Shown here: one piece after another, positions 62,029 through 64,000 of the stretch | Position numbering within the stretch: the first letter of the stretch is position 1 | Layout of the letters: each line of letters begins with the position of its first letter | Assembly: GCF_002001085.1 (NCBI RefSeq) | Contig: NZ_MUNU01000008.1 | Coordinates: 83,406-147,405, forward strand | Direction: 5' to 3' | From: Rhodanobacter sp. B05 | GTDB taxonomy: Bacteria; Pseudomonadota; Gammaproteobacteria; Xanthomonadales; Rhodanobacteraceae | Length of the DNA: 64,000 nucleotides | Translations under genes and position numbers: made by a program | Notes under the pieces: generated by a model | The model's input: the letters and a program-made list of their open reading frames with translations, nothing else | What the model was told of the DNA's origin: nothing | Database searches by the model: none

Positions 62029-63639
62029 ATGCGCAAACTTCCCCTCGCCGCGGCGCTCGCCGCGCTGCTGCTCAGCTCGGTCGCCCTGGCCGGCCCGGAC
62101 AAGAAGGACGACAAGGCCAAGCCGGAACCGAAGCCGGATGCGGCGCTGCTGCAGCCGCAGTCGTCGACCAGCGAGGGTTCGGTGTCGGTGGAAGGCAAGC
62201 GGGTCGACTACAAGGCGGTGGCCGGCACGCTGATCATCCACGGCAGTGGCGACAAGGAGGACGAGCCCGAGATCAGCATGTTCTACGTCGCCTACCTCAA
62301 GAAAGGGGTGGATGCGAGCAAGCGACCGATCACCTTCATCTACAACGGCGGCCCCGGCTCGGCCACGGTATGGCTGCACATGGGCGCGTTCGGTCCCAAA
62401 CGCGTGGTGACGGCCGATGATTCGCACACGCCGGCGGCACCGTACCAGCTGGTCAACAACGACTACAGCCTGCTCGACGCCTCGGACGTGGTGTTCATCG
62501 ATGCTCCCGGCGCCGGTTTCAGCCGCCTGATCGCCGACGATGCCGACAAGGGCAAGCGCGCCGAGCAGATGAAGGAGCGCGAGAAGAAGATCTACGGCGT
62601 GGACGGCGATGGTCATGCGTTCGCCCAGTTCATCACCCAGTTCATGTCGAAGTACGGGCGCTGGAATTCACCGAAATACCTGTTCGGCGAAAGCTATGGC
62701 ACCACCCGTTCGGCGGTGGTGGCGAACATTCTCGAGAATGAGGACAGCGTCGACCTCAACGGCGTGATCCTGCTCTCGCAGATCCTCAATTTCGACACCA
62801 GCATCGATGGACCCGAGTTCAATCCCGGCATCGACCTGCCGTACGAGCTGGGTCTGCCGACCTATGCCGCCACCGCGTTCTATCACCACAAGCTGCCGCA
62901 GCAACCGGCTGCGCTGGAACCGTTCCTGCAGGAAGTCGAACAGTACGCGATGGGGCCGTACGCGCAGGCGCTGATGGCCGGCACCCGGCTGGGTGATGCG
63001 CAGAAGCAGGCCGTGGCCGAGAAGCTGCACGAGTACACCGGCCTGCCGGTGGCCTACCTGGTCAAGGCGAACCTGCGCGTGAGCGGCGGCATGTTCGAGC
63101 ACGAGCTGCTCGGCCAGGGCGACGAGACCACCGGGCGGCTGGACACGCGCTTCTCCGGGCCGTCGCTCGACCCGCTGAGCAAGAGTTCGGAATACGATCC
63201 CCAGTCCTCGGCGATCAGCTCGGCCTACGTGGCGGCGTTCAACGATTACGTGCGGCGTGACCTGAAATTCGGCGAGCATCGTCGCTACCGGCTGTTCGCC
63301 GATATCAGCCATTGGGATTTCTCGCACAAGGCGCCAGGTGTGCAGGGCGAGGCGTTGCAGTCGTCGACCAACGTGATGCCGGACCTGGCGATGGCGATGA
63401 AGACCAATCCGAACCTCAAGGTCTACGTCAATGGCGGCTACTACGACCTGGCCACGCCGTTCTTCGCGGCCGATTACGAGGACCACCACCTGCCGATTCC
63501 GGCCAGTCTCGCCGGCAACATCAGCTATTCGTGGTATCCGTCCGGACACATGGTGTATGCGCACGCGCCGTCGCTGAAACTGCTGCACGACAACGTGGCG
63601 CGCTTCATCGGCCAGACCGACAACCTGGGCGGTCGCTGA
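62029..63639 (+). CDS. S10-like serine carboxypeptidase family protein
   Basis: The protein has 536 residues with a signal peptide (1-21) and a Lys/Asp-rich linker (DKKDDKAKPEPKPD). The alpha/beta-hydrolase has ITFIYNGGPGSATVWLHMGAFGP for the oxyanion region, DAPGAGFSRL, and the nucleophile motif FGESYGTTR, which identify the S10 family. The C-terminal VYVNGGYYDLATPF has the Asp and SYSWYPSGHMVY the His. The family cleaves C-terminal residues in acid conditions; bacterial members in this clade are secreted. The start is the ATG at 62029; a longer frame overlaps the EamA gene. Confidence 0.92.
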   Translation: MRKLPLAAALAALLLSSVALAGPDKKDDKAKPEPKPDAALLQPQSSTSEGSVSVEGKRVDYKAVAGTLIIHGSGDKEDEPEISMFYVAYLKKGVDASKRPITFIYNGGPGSATVWLHMGAFGPKRVVTADDSHTPAAPYQLVNNDYSLLDASDVVFIDAPGAGFSRLIADDADKGKRAEQMKEREKKIYGVDGDGHAFAQFITQFMSKYGRWNSPKYLFGESYGTTRSAVVANILENEDSVDLNGVILLSQILNFDTSIDGPEFNPGIDLPYELGLPTYAATAFYHHKLPQQPAALEPFLQEVEQYAMGPYAQALMAGTRLGDAQKQAVAEKLHEYTGLPVAYLVKANLRVSGGMFEHELLGQGDETTGRLDTRFSGPSLDPLSKSSEYDPQSSAISSAYVAAFNDYVRRDLKFGEHRRYRLFADISHWDFSHKAPGVQGEALQSSTNVMPDLAMAMKTNPNLKVYVNGGYYDLATPFFAADYEDHHLPIPASLAGNISYSWYPSGHMVYAHAPSLKLLHDNVARFIGQTDNLGGR

Positions 63640-63660
63640 GACGCGAATCGCCGCAAATCT

Positions 63661-63753
63661 GCCCGCGGGCGATGCCTTTGCGAATCCGGGCTTTCAACAG
63701 ACGTACGTCTGGTCATCCCGACGCAACAGCATCGCCTGCAAGCAGGCTCCTAC
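63661..63753. repeat. REP-type element, copy 3 (worn left end)
   Basis: The core GCGAATCCGGGCTTTCAACA, dyad CAGACGTACGTCTG and GGTCATCCCGACGC are the reverse of copy 1. The left arm is truncated (GCCCGCGGGCGATGC) and the right arm has a small internal hairpin GCCTGCAAGCAGGC. Confidence 0.85.
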
Positions 63754-63778
63754 GGTTATCGTTAATCCATCACCTCGC

Positions 63779-63882
63779 GTAGGAGCCCGCTCGCGGGCGA
63801 TGCTCTTGCGAATCCGGGCTTCCAACATAACGAACATCTGGTCGTCCCGACGCAGAGGCATCGCCCGCGAGCGGGCTCCTAC
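63779..63882. repeat. REP-type element, copy 4
   Basis: Complete arms GTAGGAGCCCGCTCGCGGGC... at 63779 and its reverse complement to 63882. The core GCGAATCCGGGCTTCCAACA...GGTCGTCCCGACGC matches copy 3 in the same orientation. Its right end provides the stop codon of the LacI gene that follows. Confidence 0.93.
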
Positions 63883-64000
63883 GCAGGTGGTTTGCGGGTC
63901 TGCCGCGGCGCGGTGGACCCGCGCACCACCAGCTCGGGGCTGAAGCCCTCGTTGCCCTCGCGCACCGGTTCGCCGTTGGCGGCGCGCTGCAGGTCGACGA
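63879..64000 (-). CDS. LacI-family transcriptional regulator, C-terminal end only
   Basis: The leftward frame enters from the right edge of the window and ends at TAG (63879-63881). The 40 visible residues end with FSPELVVRGSTAPRQTRK, where ELVVRGSTAP is the standard C-terminus of LacI/GalR regulators. The preceding DLQRAANGEPV fits too. The stop codon lies inside the right arm of REP copy 4. The regulated genes should be in the part outside the window. Confidence 0.85.
   Translation of the reverse strand, partial: VDLQRAANGEPVREGNEGFSPELVVRGSTAPRQTRKPPA

Overview
The window reads as a high-GC gammaproteobacterial chromosome, most likely Xanthomonadales (Rhodanobacteraceae-like). This is inferred from the Xanthomonas-type chromosomal integron, the zwf-pgl-edd-eda order, the GC-biased codon use and the families of TonB receptor, RND and DUF2239 genes. 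No rRNA, tRNA or CRISPR array was seen.

Region 1 (1-7500) is a chromosomal integron. A 5'-complete but window-truncated integron integrase runs leftward from 801. An attI site follows, then about eleven cassettes delimited by closely related 57-60 bp attC sites. The cassettes encode an Imm50-like immunity protein, a PD-(D/E)XK nuclease-like protein, a winged-helix protein with a possible defence-type motif, small membrane proteins, a GFA-family zinc protein, an ABM-fold protein and a GNAT acetyltransferase. One cassette has no convincing ORF. An IS3-family element has split attC7. The last attC has decayed, so the GNAT gene reads in frame into a SnoaL-like gene. Just beyond lies a GFA-family gene broken by a 14-bp tandem duplication.

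Region 2 (8500-27500) is a central sugar-metabolism block. Rightward genes are zwf, a HAD hydrolase, tal, pgi, pgm, cytochrome b561, a VIT-type transporter and tkt. The leftward Entner-Doudoroff operon is a second zwf, pgl, edd and eda. A rightward amino-sugar operon follows: a GntR regulator, a NagB-II type deaminase and nagA. Together they take GlcNAc-6-P and glucose-6-P to fructose-6-P, pyruvate, glyceraldehyde-3-P and pentose phosphates.

Region 3 (27500-48100) is mainly envelope and transport. It has a HigB/HigA-like toxin-antitoxin pair, a cobalamin riboswitch with a BtuB-like receptor, two tandem RND pumps with no adapter protein, an MFS exporter, a DUF2239 gene with twin CCCGGG palindromes in its promoter, an active/inactive M16 peptidase pair, a PagL-like lipid A deacylase, and a complete MarR-OMF-EmrA-EmrB efflux operon.

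Region 4 (48300-61000) holds two sulfur loci. One is DsrE, a solute-binding protein, a TsdB-like cytochrome and a TsdA-like cytochrome. The other is two YeeE-type proteins, a persulfide-dioxygenase-like MBL protein, a DUF442 protein, a two-cysteine BigR/SqrR-type repressor and a TauE-type exporter. Between them lie a serine hydrolase, an S9 peptidase and an amidohydrolase.

Region 5 (61000-64000) has an EamA transporter, an S10-like peptidase, REP-type repeats and the 3' end of a LacI-family regulator. The same REP family also occurs near 19.7 kb and 44.5 kb.
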